DNA of 64,000 bases from Enterobacter asburiae (GCA_011754535.1 JAAQVN010000001.1:124001-188000); one strand, 5' to 3'. Positions 21,477-32,719 are shown, numbered from the stretch's first letter. Notes: generated from the sequence alone by a model not told the origin. Made by a program: numbers and translations.

Positions 21477-22118
21477 ATGAAATCGTATCAGCGCCAGTTT
21501 ATTGAGTTTGCTATTAATAAACAGGTACTTAAGTTTGGCGAATTTACGCTGAAATCCGGGCGTAAGAGCCCCTATTTCTTCAACGCCGGGCTGTTTAATA
21601 CCGGGCGCGATCTGGCCCTGTTAGGCCGTTTCTATGCCGAAGCGCTGGTGGATTCCGGGATTGATTTTGACTTGCTGTTTGGCCCGGCCTACAAAGGCAT
21701 TCCAATTGCGACCACCACAGCAGTCGCGCTGGCGGAACATCACGACCGCGACGTGCCGTACTGCTTTAACCGCAAAGAGGCCAAAACCCACGGTGAAGGC
21801 GGTAATCTTGTAGGCAGCGCGCTGCAGGGCCGCGTGATGCTGGTGGACGACGTGATCACCGCAGGCACTGCGATCCGTGAATCTATGGAGATTATCCAGG
21901 CCAACGGCGCGACGCTGGCTGGCGTGCTTATTTCTCTGGATCGTCAGGAGCGTGGTTGCGGCGATATCTCTGCTATCCAGGAAGTAGAGCGTGATTACAG
22001 CTGCAAAGTGACCTCTATCATCACCCTGAAAGACCTGATTGCGTATCTGGAAGAGAAGCCAGAGATGGCGGATCACCTGGCGGCGGTGCGGGCGTATCGC
22101 GAAGAGTTTGGCGTGTAA
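21477..22118 (+). CDS. pyrE: Orotate phosphoribosyltransferase
   Basis: Converts orotate and PRPP to orotidine monophosphate in pyrimidine synthesis; homodimer, 213 residues, the E. coli length. The ATG at 21477 follows AAAGGAGCG. The PRPP-binding motif [12 protein letters not shown] and the flexible catalytic loop ([11 protein letters not shown]) are present. Transcription is controlled by the attenuator 35 bp upstream, with rph as the translated leader. A REP element follows the gene. Confidence 0.97.
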   Translation: MKSYQRQFIEFAINKQVLKFGEFTLKSGRKSPYFFNAGLFNTGRDLALLGRFYAEALVDSGIDFDLLFGPAYKGIPIATTTAVALAEHHDRDVPYCFNRKEAKTHGEGGNLVGSALQGRVMLVDDVITAGTAIRESMEIIQANGATLAGVLISLDRQERGCGDISAIQEVERDYSCKVTSIITLKDLIAYLEEKPEMADHLAAVRAYREEFGV

Positions 22119-22125
22119 CTGAATT

Positions 22126-22151
22126 GCCCGGCGGCGCTACGCTTACCGGGC
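22126..22151. repeat. REP (palindromic unit) between pyrE and slmA
   Basis: GCCCGGCGGCGCTACGCTTACCGGGC is a classical enterobacterial REP palindrome. It sits 8 bp after the pyrE stop, between convergent pyrE and slmA, and probably marks both 3' ends. Confidence 0.85.
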
Positions 22152-22159
22152 CTGCGGTG

Positions 22160-22756
22160 CTACTGCAGCTGCGCTGCCACTAACGGCCAGCGGGCGTCAA
22201 AATCGTCCGTTGGTCGGTATTTGAATTCACTGCGCACAAAGCGGGAGAGCATGCCTTCACAAAACGCCAGGATCTGGCTTGCCAGCAATGTCTCATCCGT
22301 ATTGTATCCTTCACCTTCACGCATTTTCTTCTCGCGTAGCACCTGGCGCAGCTGTGCTTCAATACGCTCAAAAAGCTGATTGATGCGGCCCTGCAGCCTG
22401 TCCTGCTCAAACATCAGCGCGTGGCCGGTCAGGATACGGGTTAAACCCGGATTGCGTTCCCCAAAGCCCAGAATTAACAGCACAATCAGACGCAGACGCG
22501 CGGTGGTGTCTTTTTCGTCTTTCAAAATCAGGTTAATGCGTGTGATCAGACTGTCTTCAATAAACTCGATCAGGCTGTCGAACATTTTTGTTTTGCTGGG
22601 GAAATGACGATACAGCGCCGCTTCAGACACGCCAACAGAGGCGGCCAGTTTAGCGGTGGTGATGCGTTGACTGCCATCGCTGGATTCAAGCATCAGAGCC
22701 AGAGATTGAAGTATTTCTTCGCGACGATTCCTTTTCGCGGTTTGTTTTTCTGCCAT
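22160..22756 (-). CDS. slmA: Nucleoid occlusion factor SlmA
   Basis: TetR-family DNA-binding protein that binds SBS sites and blocks FtsZ assembly over unsegregated nucleoids. It is 198 residues from the ATG at 22756 ([16 protein letters not shown]), matching E. coli; upstream in-frame codons are unconserved. The helix-turn-helix ([19 protein letters not shown]) is near residues 34-52. It is transcribed downstream of dut across 121 bp and converges with pyrE. Confidence 0.97.
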   Translation of the reverse strand: MAEKQTAKRNRREEILQSLALMLESSDGSQRITTAKLAASVGVSEAALYRHFPSKTKMFDSLIEFIEDSLITRINLILKDEKDTTARLRLIVLLILGFGERNPGLTRILTGHALMFEQDRLQGRINQLFERIEAQLRQVLREKKMREGEGYNTDETLLASQILAFCEGMLSRFVRSEFKYRPTDDFDARWPLVAAQLQ

Positions 22757-22811
22757 GTTACAAAATACCCCTGAAAAATAAGCACTTGCCAGGCTGGCAT
22801 CCACACAGCGA

Positions 22812-22831
22812 CCGCAAACTGGCGTTTGCGG
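22812..22831. terminator. Hairpin between dut and slmA
   Basis: Perfect 8-bp inverted repeat CCGCAAAC/GTTTGCGG with a 4-nt loop in the dut-slmA gap. There is no T run on the minus-strand side, so it may be a weak terminator or an mRNA-end structure rather than an efficient stop. Confidence 0.4.
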
Positions 22832-22877
22832 TTTGTTATTGCGTTATGGCGCTGCGAGATACGTGTGTGTCGGGCGG

Positions 22878-23333
22878 TTATTTGCGCCCGGAATGGCCGA
22901 AGCCGCCTTCGCCACGGTCGGTGGCATCAAAGTCTGCCACCAGGTTAAATTCTGCCTGAACCACCGGTACAAAAACCATCTGCGCGATACGCTCGCCCGG
23001 TTCAATGGTGAAGCTGTCCTGGCCACGGTTCCAGACGGATACCATCAGTTGACCCTGGTAGTCGGAGTCGATCAGGCCGACCAGGTTACCCAGCACAACG
23101 CCGTGCTTATGGCCCAGACCAGAGCGCGGCAGGATCACTGCCGCCAGAGATGGGTCAGCAATGTGGATCGCCAGGCCAGTCGGGATCAGGGTAGTGGCAC
23201 CGGGAGCCAGTTCTACGGCGTCATCGAGACAGGCGCGCAGGTCAAGTCCGGCAGAGCCGGAGGTGGCATAGGTTGGCAGCGGGAATTGCTCGCCAACACG
23301 CGGGTCCAGAATCTTAACGTCGATTTTTTTCAT
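22878..23333 (-). CDS. dut: dUTP diphosphatase
   Basis: Homotrimeric dUTPase hydrolysing dUTP to dUMP, which keeps uracil out of DNA and supplies thymidylate synthesis. It is 151 residues from the ATG at 23333 ([12 protein letters not shown]); a second ATG directly upstream would add one Met. Motifs: GSAGLDLRA (1), [10 protein letters not shown] (2), GLIDSDYQG (3) and the C-terminal phosphate-binding [10 protein letters not shown] (5). It overlaps the end of coaBC by 20 bp, so translation of the two is coupled. Confidence 0.97.
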   Translation of the reverse strand: MKKIDVKILDPRVGEQFPLPTYATSGSAGLDLRACLDDAVELAPGATTLIPTGLAIHIADPSLAAVILPRSGLGHKHGVVLGNLVGLIDSDYQGQLMVSVWNRGQDSFTIEPGERIAQMVFVPVVQAEFNLVADFDATDRGEGGFGHSGRK

Positions 23334-24525
23334 CATAACGGGTAACGATCTCGTCCAGTAATTGTTGGCCCAGGAGTTCCTTGCGCTCAAGCGGTAAGAT
23401 TTTATCTCCATCCTGCCAGAAAAGGTGCAGTGCGTTGCTGTCGCTATTAAATCCTTGCGTGGCCAGCGATACGTCGTTCGCGCAAATTAAATCGAGGTTT
23501 TTGCGGGTACGTTTTTGCCGGGCATATTCTTCCACATTATTCGTTTCTGCGGCAAATCCAACAACGTAAGGACGATGGTTTTTTAGTGCGGCGACCCCAG
23601 CAACAATGTCCGGGTTTTTCACCATTTTCAGTGTTAATTCATCACCTTGCTTTTTGATTTTAGATTCGGCGATGGTCTCGGCACGATAGTCTGCCACGGC
23701 CGCACAGCCGATAAAAATCTGCTGATGTTGCGCATGAGCCTGCACGGCGGCTTCCATCTCCAGCGCGGTGGTGACATTAATGCGCTGCACAAAAGGTGGC
23801 GTAGGTAACGAGACCGGGCCGCTGACCAGCGTGACGTTAGCACCGCGTTTTGCCGCTGCGGCAGCAATTGCAAAGCCCATCTTGCCGGAGCTGTGGTTGG
23901 TGATGTAGCGCACCGGGTCCAACGGCTCGCGCGTGGGACCCGCAGTAATCATGATGTTGAGATGTTGCAGATCGTTGACAGGTGAGAAATGGGCGGCAGC
24001 CATATCTACAATCGTCAACGGGTCGAGCATACGCCCTGGGCCAACGTCGCCGCAGGCCTGGCTGCCACTGTCCGGGCCCCAGATAAGCAGGCCGCGCGAG
24101 GCCAGCGTCTCCAGATTATGCTGGGTGGCGGCATTGCGGTACATCTGCTGGTTCATGGCGGGCACAACGGCGACAGGTGCAGGCGTCGCGAGGCAAATGG
24201 TCGAAACCAGATCGTTCGCCATACCGGCCGCCACGCGGGCAATCAAATCCGCCGTGGCTGGGGCAAGAATCACCAGATCGGCCCATTTCCCAAGCTCAAT
24301 ATGCCCCATCGCGGCTTCGGCGGCCGGATCGAGCAGGCTGTCAGATACCGGGTATCCTGAAACCGCCTGCAGGCTCAGAGGGGTGATAAAGGCTTTACCG
24401 CCTTCGGTTATCGCGACCCGCACGTCCGCCCCGCGCTCGCGCAGACGACGCACCAGCTCCGGCGCTTTATAGGCAGCAATACCGCCGCTCACGCCAAGAA
24501 CGATTTTTTTACCGGCCAGGCTCAT
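23314..24525 (-). CDS. coaBC: Bifunctional phosphopantothenoylcysteine decarboxylase / phosphopantothenate-cysteine ligase
   Basis: Catalyses two steps of coenzyme A synthesis. The N-terminal CoaC part is a flavin decarboxylase ([18 protein letters not shown], catalytic H in [10 protein letters not shown], and PAMNQQMY). The C-terminal CoaB part ligates cysteine using CTP ([18 protein letters not shown], then [17 protein letters not shown]). The start at 24525 (MSLAGKKIV) gives 403 residues, comparable to E. coli's 406; an in-frame ATG one codon earlier is an alternative. AGGAAAGA precedes it. The longer upstream frame is not conserved. The 3' end overlaps dut. Confidence 0.96.
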   Translation of the reverse strand: MSLAGKKIVLGVSGGIAAYKAPELVRRLRERGADVRVAITEGGKAFITPLSLQAVSGYPVSDSLLDPAAEAAMGHIELGKWADLVILAPATADLIARVAAGMANDLVSTICLATPAPVAVVPAMNQQMYRNAATQHNLETLASRGLLIWGPDSGSQACGDVGPGRMLDPLTIVDMAAAHFSPVNDLQHLNIMITAGPTREPLDPVRYITNHSSGKMGFAIAAAAAKRGANVTLVSGPVSLPTPPFVQRINVTTALEMEAAVQAHAQHQQIFIGCAAVADYRAETIAESKIKKQGDELTLKMVKNPDIVAGVAALKNHRPYVVGFAAETNNVEEYARQKRTRKNLDLICANDVSLATQGFNSDSNALHLFWQDGDKILPLERKELLGQQLLDEIVTRYDEKNRR

Positions 24526-24698
24526 CATGATTCTTTCCTGTTGGGTTTCACCAGAGAGCGGGCATTTTATCACAATCCCAAATACGGGGTGATGAAGTCC
24601 TTTATTCACTTTGCGAGGCGCTACGCAAGAACGAAACCTCAGCGTCGAGCCCCGGATTTGCCTGTGGCAGCATAATGGCAAACAGAAGGAGGCCGGGC

Positions 24699-25364
24699 AT
24701 GGAAGAGACTGAACTGCTGCTACCGCGCGAAAAAATGCTGCGTCATGGCGTCACGTTATTAAAAGACGACGAACTGCTGGCGCTCTTTTTACGTACAGGT
24801 ACGAAGGGAAAAACGGTATTTACGCTGGCGAGAAATCTGATAGACCATTTTGGTTCACTGTATGGTTTGCTGACCGCCGAACTGGAGGAGTTTGCGCACG
24901 TAGAAGGCATTGGCGTCGCGAAATATGCCCAGTTACGGGGTATTGCTGAACTTGCCCGGCGATTTTATAACGTGCAGATGGAGGAGCAAGATCCGATCCT
25001 TACCCCTGACATGACCCGCGAATTTCTGCAAAGCCAGCTATCCGGTCTGGAGCGGGAGATCTTTATGGTGATCTTTCTCGACAACCGAAACCGGGTGCTT
25101 AAGCATACCCGCCTTTTTTCAGGTACACTGAGCCACGTTGAGGTGCATCCGCGTGAAATTGTGCGCGAAGCGATAAAAGTGAATGCAGCAGGCGTGATCC
25201 TCGCGCATAATCACCCCTCTGGCTGTGCAGAACCGAGCAGAGCGGACAAAGAAATCACCGAGCGCATTATCAAATGCTGTCAATTCATGGACATTCGTGT
25301 GCTGGACCATCTGATAATTGGCCGCGGAGAGTACATTTCTTTTGCAGAACATGGCTGGATTTAG
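24699..25364 (+). CDS. radC: RadC/YicR-family JAMM-domain protein
   Basis: A 221-residue protein of the RadC family. The ATG at 24699 is chosen because a strong AAGGAGG lies 6 bp upstream and the length matches E. coli (222). It has an N-terminal helix-hairpin-helix-like region and a C-terminal MPN/JAMM metalloprotease-like fold with the metal motif [14 protein letters not shown]. An early link to DNA repair was not upheld, so the cellular role is unclear. It lies upstream of rpmBG-mutM with the rpmB promoter immediately beyond its stop. Confidence 0.92.
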   Translation: MEETELLLPREKMLRHGVTLLKDDELLALFLRTGTKGKTVFTLARNLIDHFGSLYGLLTAELEEFAHVEGIGVAKYAQLRGIAELARRFYNVQMEEQDPILTPDMTREFLQSQLSGLEREIFMVIFLDNRNRVLKHTRLFSGTLSHVEVHPREIVREAIKVNAAGVILAHNHPSGCAEPSRADKEITERIIKCCQFMDIRVLDHLIIGRGEYISFAEHGWI

Positions 25365-25406
25365 GCTATTTCTGGCGATCCATCGGGATCTTTGTCTGTT
25401 CGGGAC

Positions 25407-25435
25407 TTGAGCACACCGCCGAGTCAGCGTATACT
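25407..25435 (+). promoter_or_regulatory. Sigma-70 promoter of rpmBG
   Basis: TTGAGC, a 17-bp spacer and TATACT form a near-consensus vegetative promoter about 150 bp before rpmB. Transcripts would start near 25442 and carry a ~140-nt leader, long enough for autogenous control, which is plausible for a ribosomal protein operon though I see no specific element. Confidence 0.75.
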
Positions 25436-25561
25436 ACGCCACCTTTGAGAATCTCGGGTTTGGCATTTGGGCCTGGCAATCGAGAGTTCACTTAGAACTA
25501 CGCGATGACCGGGCTGTAAAGCCTGACGAGGCGCCGATACCCCATACGAAGCTCGAGCTAA

Positions 25562-25819
<258 letters not shown>

Positions 25820-25838
25820 GTACTTAAAGAGGAAATAA

Positions 25839-26009
<171 letters not shown>

Positions 26010-26028
26010 TTTTAGCCTCCTTGTATTG

Positions 26029-26055
26029 AAAAACCCCGCAACTGCGGGGTTTTTT
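26029..26055 (+). terminator. Terminator of rpmBG
   Basis: AAACCCCGC/GCGGGGTTT stem with a 4-nt loop followed by a T run, 20 bp after rpmG: a textbook intrinsic terminator. mutM starts ~27 bp later, so mutM needs read-through or its own promoter. Confidence 0.93.
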
Positions 26056-26081
26056 GCATTCTGCATCTCAACGGAGGAACC

Positions 26082-26891
26082 ATGCCTGAATTACCTGAGG
26101 TAGAGACCAGCCGTCGCGGCATTGAGCCCCATCTGGTCGGCGCGACTATTCTTCATGCTGTCGTTCGTAATGGACGTCTGCGCTGGCCGGTGTCCGATGA
26201 GATCCACGCGTTAAGCGACAAACCCGTCCTTAGCGTGCAGCGCCGCGCGAAATACCTGCTGCTGGAGCTGCCTGACGGCTGGATTATTATCCATCTGGGG
26301 ATGTCCGGGAGCCTGCGCATCCTGACCGAAGAACTGCCTGCGGAAAAGCACGACCACGTCGATCTGGTCATGAGCAACGGCAAAGTGCTCCGTTACACCG
26401 ATCCCAGGCGTTTTGGCGCGTGGCTGTGGACAAAGGAGCTGGAAGGACACAACGTGCTGGCGCATCTGGGCCCTGAGCCGCTTTCAGACGCGTTCAACGC
26501 GGACTACCTGAAAGAGAAGTGTGCGAAGAAGAAGGCTCCGATCAAGCCCTGGCTGATGGATAACAAGCTGGTGGTCGGCGTGGGGAATATTTACGCCAGT
26601 GAATCGCTGTTCGCGGCCGGGATCCATCCCGATCGGCAGGCCTCATCGCTGTCGGCGCAGGAGTGTGAGCTGCTGGTTCGGGTCATTAAAGCCGTATTAC
26701 TGCGCTCGATTGAGCAGGGCGGGACCACGCTGAAGGACTTCCTGCAAAGCGACGGTAAACCGGGCTATTTTGCCCAGGAGCTGCAGGTGTATGGCCGTAA
26801 AGGTGAGCCATGCCGGGTATGCGGGACGCCGATCGCTGCCGCAAAGCACGCCCAGCGAGCCACGTTCTACTGCCGTCAGTGCCAGAAATAG
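26082..26891 (+). CDS. mutM: Formamidopyrimidine-DNA glycosylase MutM (Fpg)
   Basis: Base-excision repair glycosylase/AP lyase that removes 8-oxoguanine and formamidopyrimidines. It is 269 residues and begins MPELPEVE, with P1 as catalytic nucleophile after Met removal and E2. The C-terminal zinc finger is intact (CRVCGT...FYCRQCQK), as is the H2TH region with [15 protein letters not shown]. The ATG at 26082 follows GGAGG. It converges with coaD with 2 bp between stops. Confidence 0.97.
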   Translation: MPELPEVETSRRGIEPHLVGATILHAVVRNGRLRWPVSDEIHALSDKPVLSVQRRAKYLLLELPDGWIIIHLGMSGSLRILTEELPAEKHDHVDLVMSNGKVLRYTDPRRFGAWLWTKELEGHNVLAHLGPEPLSDAFNADYLKEKCAKKKAPIKPWLMDNKLVVGVGNIYASESLFAAGIHPDRQASSLSAQECELLVRVIKAVLLRSIEQGGTTLKDFLQSDGKPGYFAQELQVYGRKGEPCRVCGTPIAAAKHAQRATFYCRQCQK

Positions 26892-26893
26892 CG

Positions 26894-27376
<483 letters not shown>

Positions 27377-28147
27377 TCACGTTTTCTCTGAGTAGCCGCG
27401 GCAGAGCGCCCACAGCTCGGTGTATTTGTTGAAAGTATACTGGGCATTCACTACCGCGAGTAACCAGCCCTGCTTACCGTCCAGCACGCCACCACGCAGC
27501 AGCAGCGTTTTCAGAAACGCACCCAGCGTGTGGGTGAAGATACCCGTCAGCGAGGCCTTCTTGCCGCGCTGGTGACGCTCCTGCGCCCATGCGGTGGCAT
27601 AGTTGAGCTGCTTTTGCTGGAAGCTGGCGAAATCACGGCAGGTCAGGTGCAGCAAATCGCCCGTCAGGGGGATGACCTGGGCGCTGTCGCAGGTCAGGGA
27701 TTCATGGACCAGATTGTCGTTGTACTGATAGCGCTCGCGCTCGTAGAGGCGCATCACGCGGTCAGGATACCAGCCGCTGTAGCGCATGAAGCGGCCAAGG
27801 AAGTAGTTGCGGCGGGCGATGCTGTATACGGTGCCAGGCTTGGGCGAGGAAAGCACCGCCTGGATGGCTTGCTGAAGCTCCGGCGTGATGCGTTCGTCGG
27901 TATCGAGCATCAACACGTAATCACCGGTGGCATACCCCTGCGCGCGCTGGCGCTGGATGCCATAGCCTTGCCAGTCAGTATTGGTAAAGACTTTTGCGCC
28001 CGCTGCCCGGGCAACGTCCACCGTGTTGTCCGTGCTTCCGGAGTCGAGAATGACGATCTCGTCAGCCCAGGCGACGGAGGCCAGGCAGTCCGGAAGCAGG
28101 TCGGCGGCGTTTTTGGCGATCATGACGACCGACAGACGCGTAGACAT
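27377..28147 (-). CDS. waaE: LPS core beta-1,4-glucosyltransferase WaaE (KdtX)
   Basis: Family 2 glycosyltransferase of 256 residues. In Klebsiella and Serratia WaaE adds glucose to heptose I of the inner core. It begins [20 protein letters not shown], with the GT2 motif [10 protein letters not shown] and the DTDER metal-binding segment near residue 90. Its ATG overlaps the waaA stop by one base (TAATG), so translation is coupled; a longer frame extending into waaA is rejected. The Klebsiella-type gene order waaA-waaE-coaD supports the name. Confidence 0.9.
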   Translation of the reverse strand: MSTRLSVVMIAKNAADLLPDCLASVAWADEIVILDSGSTDNTVDVARAAGAKVFTNTDWQGYGIQRQRAQGYATGDYVLMLDTDERITPELQQAIQAVLSSPKPGTVYSIARRNYFLGRFMRYSGWYPDRVMRLYERERYQYNDNLVHESLTCDSAQVIPLTGDLLHLTCRDFASFQQKQLNYATAWAQERHQRGKKASLTGIFTHTLGAFLKTLLLRGGVLDGKQGWLLAVVNAQYTFNKYTELWALCRGYSEKT

Positions 28148-29421
28148 TAGTGGCTCCGCTGAGGCAGATAAGGTTGCAGAAGCTGCAGCAGACGGGTGAG
28201 TGCGCCCTGATTCTGGTGCAGCACTTCGACGGCGTGGCGACCGTACCACAGGCGGTAATCTTCGTCCGTCAGAAGGGTCGATACCTCTTTGACGACCGAG
28301 TCCGCATCGGTCACGGTAATTAAACCATCGGCCTGCTGTAATTTCGCGCAGATATCTTTGAAGTTAAACGTGTGTGGCCCCATCAGCACAGGAATGGCGT
28401 GGGCTGCCGGCTCCAGCGGGTTATGGCCTCCGCGTTCCACCAGGCTTCCGCCAACAAAGGCGAGGTCAGCAATGCCGTAGAGCAGCATCAGTTCGCCCAT
28501 CGTATCGCCAATCACCACCTGGGTACTGCCGGAAGGGATCTCTCCGCTGCTGCGCAGAGTGAAGCTGAAGCCGCCTTTCTGCACCATTTCGCGGGCATCT
28601 TTAAAACGTTCCGGATGACGAGGCACGAGGATCAGCAGTAAATCAGGGAATTTTTCCAGCAGCTTGCGGTGCGCCTGCAGGATAATTGCCTCTTCACCCT
28701 CATGAGTACTGGTGGCAATCCAGACCTGACGACGCGGAGCCCACTGGCGGCGCAGCGTGATGGCGCGGGCGGCCAGTTCAGGGGTAACGGAAATATCGAA
28801 TTTCAGACTGCCGGTTACGGCAAGCTGGTTGCGCTTCAGGCCCAGAGAGATAAAGCGTGCCGCGTCTTCTTCATTCTGCGCAGCAATCAGCGTGATTTTG
28901 CTCAGCAGGCGGCGCATAAATTTACCCAGCTTGCCGTAGCCTTTCGCCGAGCGCTCTGACAGGCGCGCGTTGGCAATCACCAGCGGAATTTTACGGGCGT
29001 GCAGAGCGGAAATCATGTTCGGCCACAGCTCGGTTTCCATCACGATCACCAGCTTCGGGCGAACGGTGTTCAGGAAACGATTCATGGCGCAGGGCAGATC
29101 GTAAGGGAGGTAGACGTGATGAACGTCTTTACCAAACGCGGATAACGCGCGCTCTGAGCCGGTTGGCGTCATGGTGGTGACGGTAATTGGCAGAGACGGG
29201 TAGCGATGGCGCAGAGCGCGAACCAGCGGGATCGCCGCCAGCGTTTCACCAACAGAAACGGAATGCAGCAAAATACCGTCCGGCGCGACTTTATTGCGGC
29301 AAAAGCCATAGCGTTCAGCCCAGCGTTTACGATACGCAGGCGCTTTACGGCTACGAAGCAACAGTCTCAGCCACACCAGTGGCTGAATGATATAGAGCAG
29401 GGCGGTATACAACAATTCCAA
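28147..29421 (-). CDS. waaA: 3-deoxy-D-manno-octulosonic acid (Kdo) transferase
   Basis: Bifunctional Kdo transferase that adds two Kdo residues to lipid IVA; essential and inner-membrane associated. The protein is colinear with E. coli WaaA from its second residue ([14 protein letters not shown]). No ATG exists there: the best start is TTG at 29421, giving 424 residues, with a weak ACGGA upstream. Another TTG at 29454 would add 11 unconserved residues. Domains: N-terminal membrane anchor, GT30 N-domain ([26 protein letters not shown]) and C-domain ([17 protein letters not shown]). It is followed by waaE with a one-base overlap. Confidence 0.94.
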   Translation of the reverse strand: MELLYTALLYIIQPLVWLRLLLRSRKAPAYRKRWAERYGFCRNKVAPDGILLHSVSVGETLAAIPLVRALRHRYPSLPITVTTMTPTGSERALSAFGKDVHHVYLPYDLPCAMNRFLNTVRPKLVIVMETELWPNMISALHARKIPLVIANARLSERSAKGYGKLGKFMRRLLSKITLIAAQNEEDAARFISLGLKRNQLAVTGSLKFDISVTPELAARAITLRRQWAPRRQVWIATSTHEGEEAIILQAHRKLLEKFPDLLLILVPRHPERFKDAREMVQKGGFSFTLRSSGEIPSGSTQVVIGDTMGELMLLYGIADLAFVGGSLVERGGHNPLEPAAHAIPVLMGPHTFNFKDICAKLQQADGLITVTDADSVVKEVSTLLTDEDYRLWYGRHAVEVLHQNQGALTRLLQLLQPYLPQRSH

Positions 29422-29487
29422 GCGATTATCCGTCTTTTTAGTTTCGGCGGGCAAATTCTAAGCATTTAAGCCAGGTAAAGCTATCTC

Positions 29488-30477
29488 TTATGCCAGATAC
29501 CGTTTTAAACGGAAGTAGCGTCGGCCCAGGCGCCAGCGCAAACGCGGGCTTTTGGCACTTTTCCAGATAAGCTTCCAGATCCCGGTGTCGAAGAACTCTT
29601 TGATAATCATTGTCTTCTTTGCCTCATCCTTCATGTTGTCGAAGGTATGAATGATTCCCAACCCCTCTTTGGCGATTTGCCAGTAGCAGGCGGGGATATT
29701 TTTCACTTTATCCGGGTAACGCTGGTTAATGGCATCAAGCATCTGCAGGATTTTCATGTAGTGGCGCGCGGAGCGAATCAGCGTGTCGTCATTATCCGGC
29801 GTGTGCGATACCGAGGCAGAGTGAATGTAGTAGTCATAAAAGCGTTCGCTGGTGTACTGAACGCGCTCTGCGGCAAGCAGCACCTCGGTGGTCCACGGGA
29901 TATCCTGATGGCGCAGGCCGGGTTCGAAATGGAAACGGTGTTTACGAATAAAATCGTGGCGATAAATATTAAGCCAGGTCACGTGCAGGAACTTACGTGA
30001 ATCCAGCGCCATCTTCAGCCATGCCGGGCCCGTCATGACGCCCGTCGAGGCGAGTTTATCCTCAGGGAAGATAGGGCGAGAAGGTTTCCTGTCATTTTCC
30101 CAGACATAGTTGCCGTTGCAGGTGGCGACATCCAGATCCTGCGTAACGGCCATATCCAGCAGACGCTGGTACATGCCAGGTTTGAAGACGTCATCAATAT
30201 CCGGGAAAGAGAGATACTGACCGGTTGCAACGGCCAGGCCGGTATTACGCGCGATGGAAACACCCTGGTTATGCTGTTCAATCACCTGTATCTGCGGCAG
30301 TTTTTCACGCCAGCTTTCGACGATCTGCATCGAGCGGTCAGTCGAGCCGTCATTGACAATGATGACTTCCATGCTGTCGATGCGTTGATTCACAAGGCAG
30401 GTAAAGAACTGATCCAGAAAAGCTTCGCCGTTATAAACGGCAACCACCACGCTTAACATTGGCGCTGAATTTTGCAT
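29488..30477 (-). CDS. Family 2 glycosyltransferase of the LPS core, WaaH/YibD-like
   Basis: A 329-residue GT-A fold enzyme beginning MLSVVVAVYNGEAFLDQF, with NDGSTDRSMQ and a DIDD metal-binding motif near residue 95. The middle (TGVMTGPAWLKMALDSRK, then LRHQDIPWTTEVLLAAER) strongly recalls E. coli YibD/WaaH, which adds glucuronic acid to heptose III. In E. coli that gene lies between tdh and yibQ, not in the waa operon. In Klebsiella a related uronic acid transfer to heptose III is known, so uronic-acid transfer to heptose III is the best guess. It is 11 bp after wabH and 66 bp before waaA. Confidence 0.75.
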   Translation of the reverse strand: MQNSAPMLSVVVAVYNGEAFLDQFFTCLVNQRIDSMEVIIVNDGSTDRSMQIVESWREKLPQIQVIEQHNQGVSIARNTGLAVATGQYLSFPDIDDVFKPGMYQRLLDMAVTQDLDVATCNGNYVWENDRKPSRPIFPEDKLASTGVMTGPAWLKMALDSRKFLHVTWLNIYRHDFIRKHRFHFEPGLRHQDIPWTTEVLLAAERVQYTSERFYDYYIHSASVSHTPDNDDTLIRSARHYMKILQMLDAINQRYPDKVKNIPACYWQIAKEGLGIIHTFDNMKDEAKKTMIIKEFFDTGIWKLIWKSAKSPRLRWRLGRRYFRLKRYLA

Positions 30478-30488
30478 AAGAAACCTGA

Positions 30489-31589
30489 TTATTTTTGATT
30501 GTCGACCAAAGCAATGTACTGCTGGCAGATGGCATTGATACCGAACGATGCAATCGTTGCATCGCCAACGACCGGCGGGGCGGTATAAATATCTACCAGG
30601 GTTTTTGCCAGTGACGCGTCATTTAACTCTGCCAGCCCGCGCGTTAAGGCGCCGGTGAGGATTTCTGCGGGGCCACCCGGACAATTGGTACTGACCGGTG
30701 GCGTCTGGCAGATAATGGATTCCACCAGCACATTACCAAAACCTTCGCAGTCAGAACTTAACACTAAGAGGCGTGCACCTTTTATCCAGGGGTAGGGGTT
30801 AGCGTCGAACGGACGGAAAACCGTTTTGTTTTCAATACCCAAATCGCGGGCAAGCTGCTTAAGTTTTTGAATTTTGGCTTCGGAGCCATTGCCCATCATG
30901 ACAAGCGTAGTGTCAAGCTGACTCTGTGCGAACGCGCGTAAAAGGCGGTCGTGGCGTTTGTGTTCATGGAAGCGGCCAACATGGATGATGTAATCCTTCC
31001 CTTGCATCTCGAAGGGGGCATCCGCCAGACGCTGAATCTCAGGGATATCAAAAGGATTATGGATAACCGCTTTACGCCGGAGTTTGAGAGCCAGCGTCTC
31101 GGAAAGATCTTTCAACACGGCGCCTGAGACGGCGACAACGTTTCGGTTTTCGTAGGTATGACGAATTTTAAGATGCTTAAACCAGCGCGAAAGCCCGCTG
31201 CGGTGTCGGAGATAAGAGAAAGAGAACATGCCGTGCACGCAGAACCAGACTTTATCACGTTCCAGCGCGCGGCAGTGCGCCACAATGCGGTCCGTTTTGT
31301 GCAGATGAGAGAACACAACGTCAAATTTTCCGCTGCGCTCAGCCCGCTCAATTGCCTGATCCAGCAGGCGGGCGCGGCGTGGGATCTCCGTCAGCTTTCG
31401 CCACGGTTTTTTGCAGGTATCCTGAACCACCTGATAATCAATGCCTTCCGGGATGGCGTAATCACACACTTTCCGCAGAGAGAAAAGAGAGACCTGATGC
31501 CCCATTTCCATTAATCCGCTGGAAAGTGTAAGAACTGTTTTTTCAGCTCCCCCACCGGGTAAACCATCAATAATCATTAGGATACGCAT
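30489..31589 (-). CDS. wabH: LPS core glycosyltransferase WabH (GT4)
   Basis: A 366-residue GT-B fold, family 4 enzyme. In Klebsiella WabH adds GlcNAc to the core galacturonic acid, and WabN then deacetylates it; wabN is present 2.3 kb away, which supports the call. It starts MRILMIIDGLPGGGAEKTVL and has the C-terminal donor-site motif HVGRFHEHKRHDRLL and SSDCEGFGNVLVESI (the EX7E element of GT4). It follows wabG by 2 bp. The identification rests on recognition and gene order, not alignment. Confidence 0.75.
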   Translation of the reverse strand: MRILMIIDGLPGGGAEKTVLTLSSGLMEMGHQVSLFSLRKVCDYAIPEGIDYQVVQDTCKKPWRKLTEIPRRARLLDQAIERAERSGKFDVVFSHLHKTDRIVAHCRALERDKVWFCVHGMFSFSYLRHRSGLSRWFKHLKIRHTYENRNVVAVSGAVLKDLSETLALKLRRKAVIHNPFDIPEIQRLADAPFEMQGKDYIIHVGRFHEHKRHDRLLRAFAQSQLDTTLVMMGNGSEAKIQKLKQLARDLGIENKTVFRPFDANPYPWIKGARLLVLSSDCEGFGNVLVESIICQTPPVSTNCPGGPAEILTGALTRGLAELNDASLAKTLVDIYTAPPVVGDATIASFGINAICQQYIALVDNQK

Positions 31590-31591
31590 TT

Positions 31592-32719
31592 TTAATCCAG
31601 TAATTTTTGATAAAGCGAAATAAGCTGACTTGACAGTTTTTCGGGGGTGGCGCTTTTTACGCGTTCACGTGCCGCTTGCCCCATCGTGTTATTTTTTCCC
31701 AGAGAAGGGGTGGCTGCAATTGCCTCCTTCAATGTGTCGATATCCAGGGCGTCACAATAAAATCCGTTCTGGCCTTGCTGAATAAATTCAGCGCCACCGC
31801 AGCTCTCTGAAGTAATGACGGGCAAGCCGCAGGCCATCGCTTCAAGAATGACGTTCGGAAACGGATCATACAGCGTTGGCAACAGTAAACCATCGGATAG
31901 CTGATAAAAAGGCAGAGTTTCTTTCTGCATCCCCAGGAAACGGATTTGCCCTTCGCAGCCTAAGGAGCGGGCGAGGTCACGATAACGATGTTCTGCTTTA
32001 TCCTGTCCAACCACAATCAGCCAGGCTGGCGTTCCTGCGATAGCGCGTATGGCGCTGGCCAATCCTTTTCGTTCAAATCCCGACCCTACAAAACAGAACA
32101 CCACGGCATCGGCTGGCAAACCAAATTGCTGACGCAGCGCGGCACGCTGTGCTTCCTGGGCTGGAATGAAGCGGCTGGAATCAATTGAATTATAAATCAC
32201 ATGTATTTTTTTTGCGTCAATATCAAAGTCTTCGACGATTTCGCGTTTGATCATCTCCGCATTACAGATAACCGCCTTCAGCTCTGGGGCCTGGTACATT
32301 TCTCGTTCGGCTTGCATCACGTAGCGGTGATAGCGATCGAACATCAGCATCTGCGCGCGCCAGGCGGGCAGAATGCGCGCACGCTGCAGCAGCCAGCGGC
32401 GATGGACGCCATCTCCAGCGCGGTAGATATCGCAGCCCGGGATACGCTCATGGCTTTGCACAATATCAAACTGCTGTTGTTGCCACAGCGCGCGGGCGGC
32501 ATGGGCAAAACCGCGTTCGCGGCTGATGCGGCCCCATTTACGCGGGTCGCAAATATGGATATGCCAGTCGTCCTGCTTTTCGCCCTGCCATTCACGCGTA
32601 ATGACGTTGAGTTCAAGATTCTGGTTGCTCAGCGCGGTGAGAGCACGTGAAACGAAGCGCTCCGCCCCGCCATCAGGGCGATACTTTTGGCGAACAATCG
32701 CCAGGCGATGGTGTTTCAT
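31592..32719 (-). CDS. wabG: LPS core glycosyltransferase WabG (galacturonic acid to heptose II)
   Basis: A 375-residue GT4 glycosyltransferase related to E. coli WaaG. In Klebsiella WabG adds galacturonic acid to heptose II, whose charge helps anchor capsule. The N-terminus LAIVRQKYRPDGGAERFVSRAL is the WaaG/WabG signature. The C-terminal half has FVGSGFERKGL and PTLYDPFPNVILEAMACGLP, including the EX7E catalytic element. It overlaps waaQ by 4 bp and is followed by wabH. The absence of waaP and waaY in the cluster also points to the wab-type core. Confidence 0.85.
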   Translation of the reverse strand: MKHHRLAIVRQKYRPDGGAERFVSRALTALSNQNLELNVITREWQGEKQDDWHIHICDPRKWGRISRERGFAHAARALWQQQQFDIVQSHERIPGCDIYRAGDGVHRRWLLQRARILPAWRAQMLMFDRYHRYVMQAEREMYQAPELKAVICNAEMIKREIVEDFDIDAKKIHVIYNSIDSSRFIPAQEAQRAALRQQFGLPADAVVFCFVGSGFERKGLASAIRAIAGTPAWLIVVGQDKAEHRYRDLARSLGCEGQIRFLGMQKETLPFYQLSDGLLLPTLYDPFPNVILEAMACGLPVITSESCGGAEFIQQGQNGFYCDALDIDTLKEAIAATPSLGKNNTMGQAARERVKSATPEKLSSQLISLYQKLLD

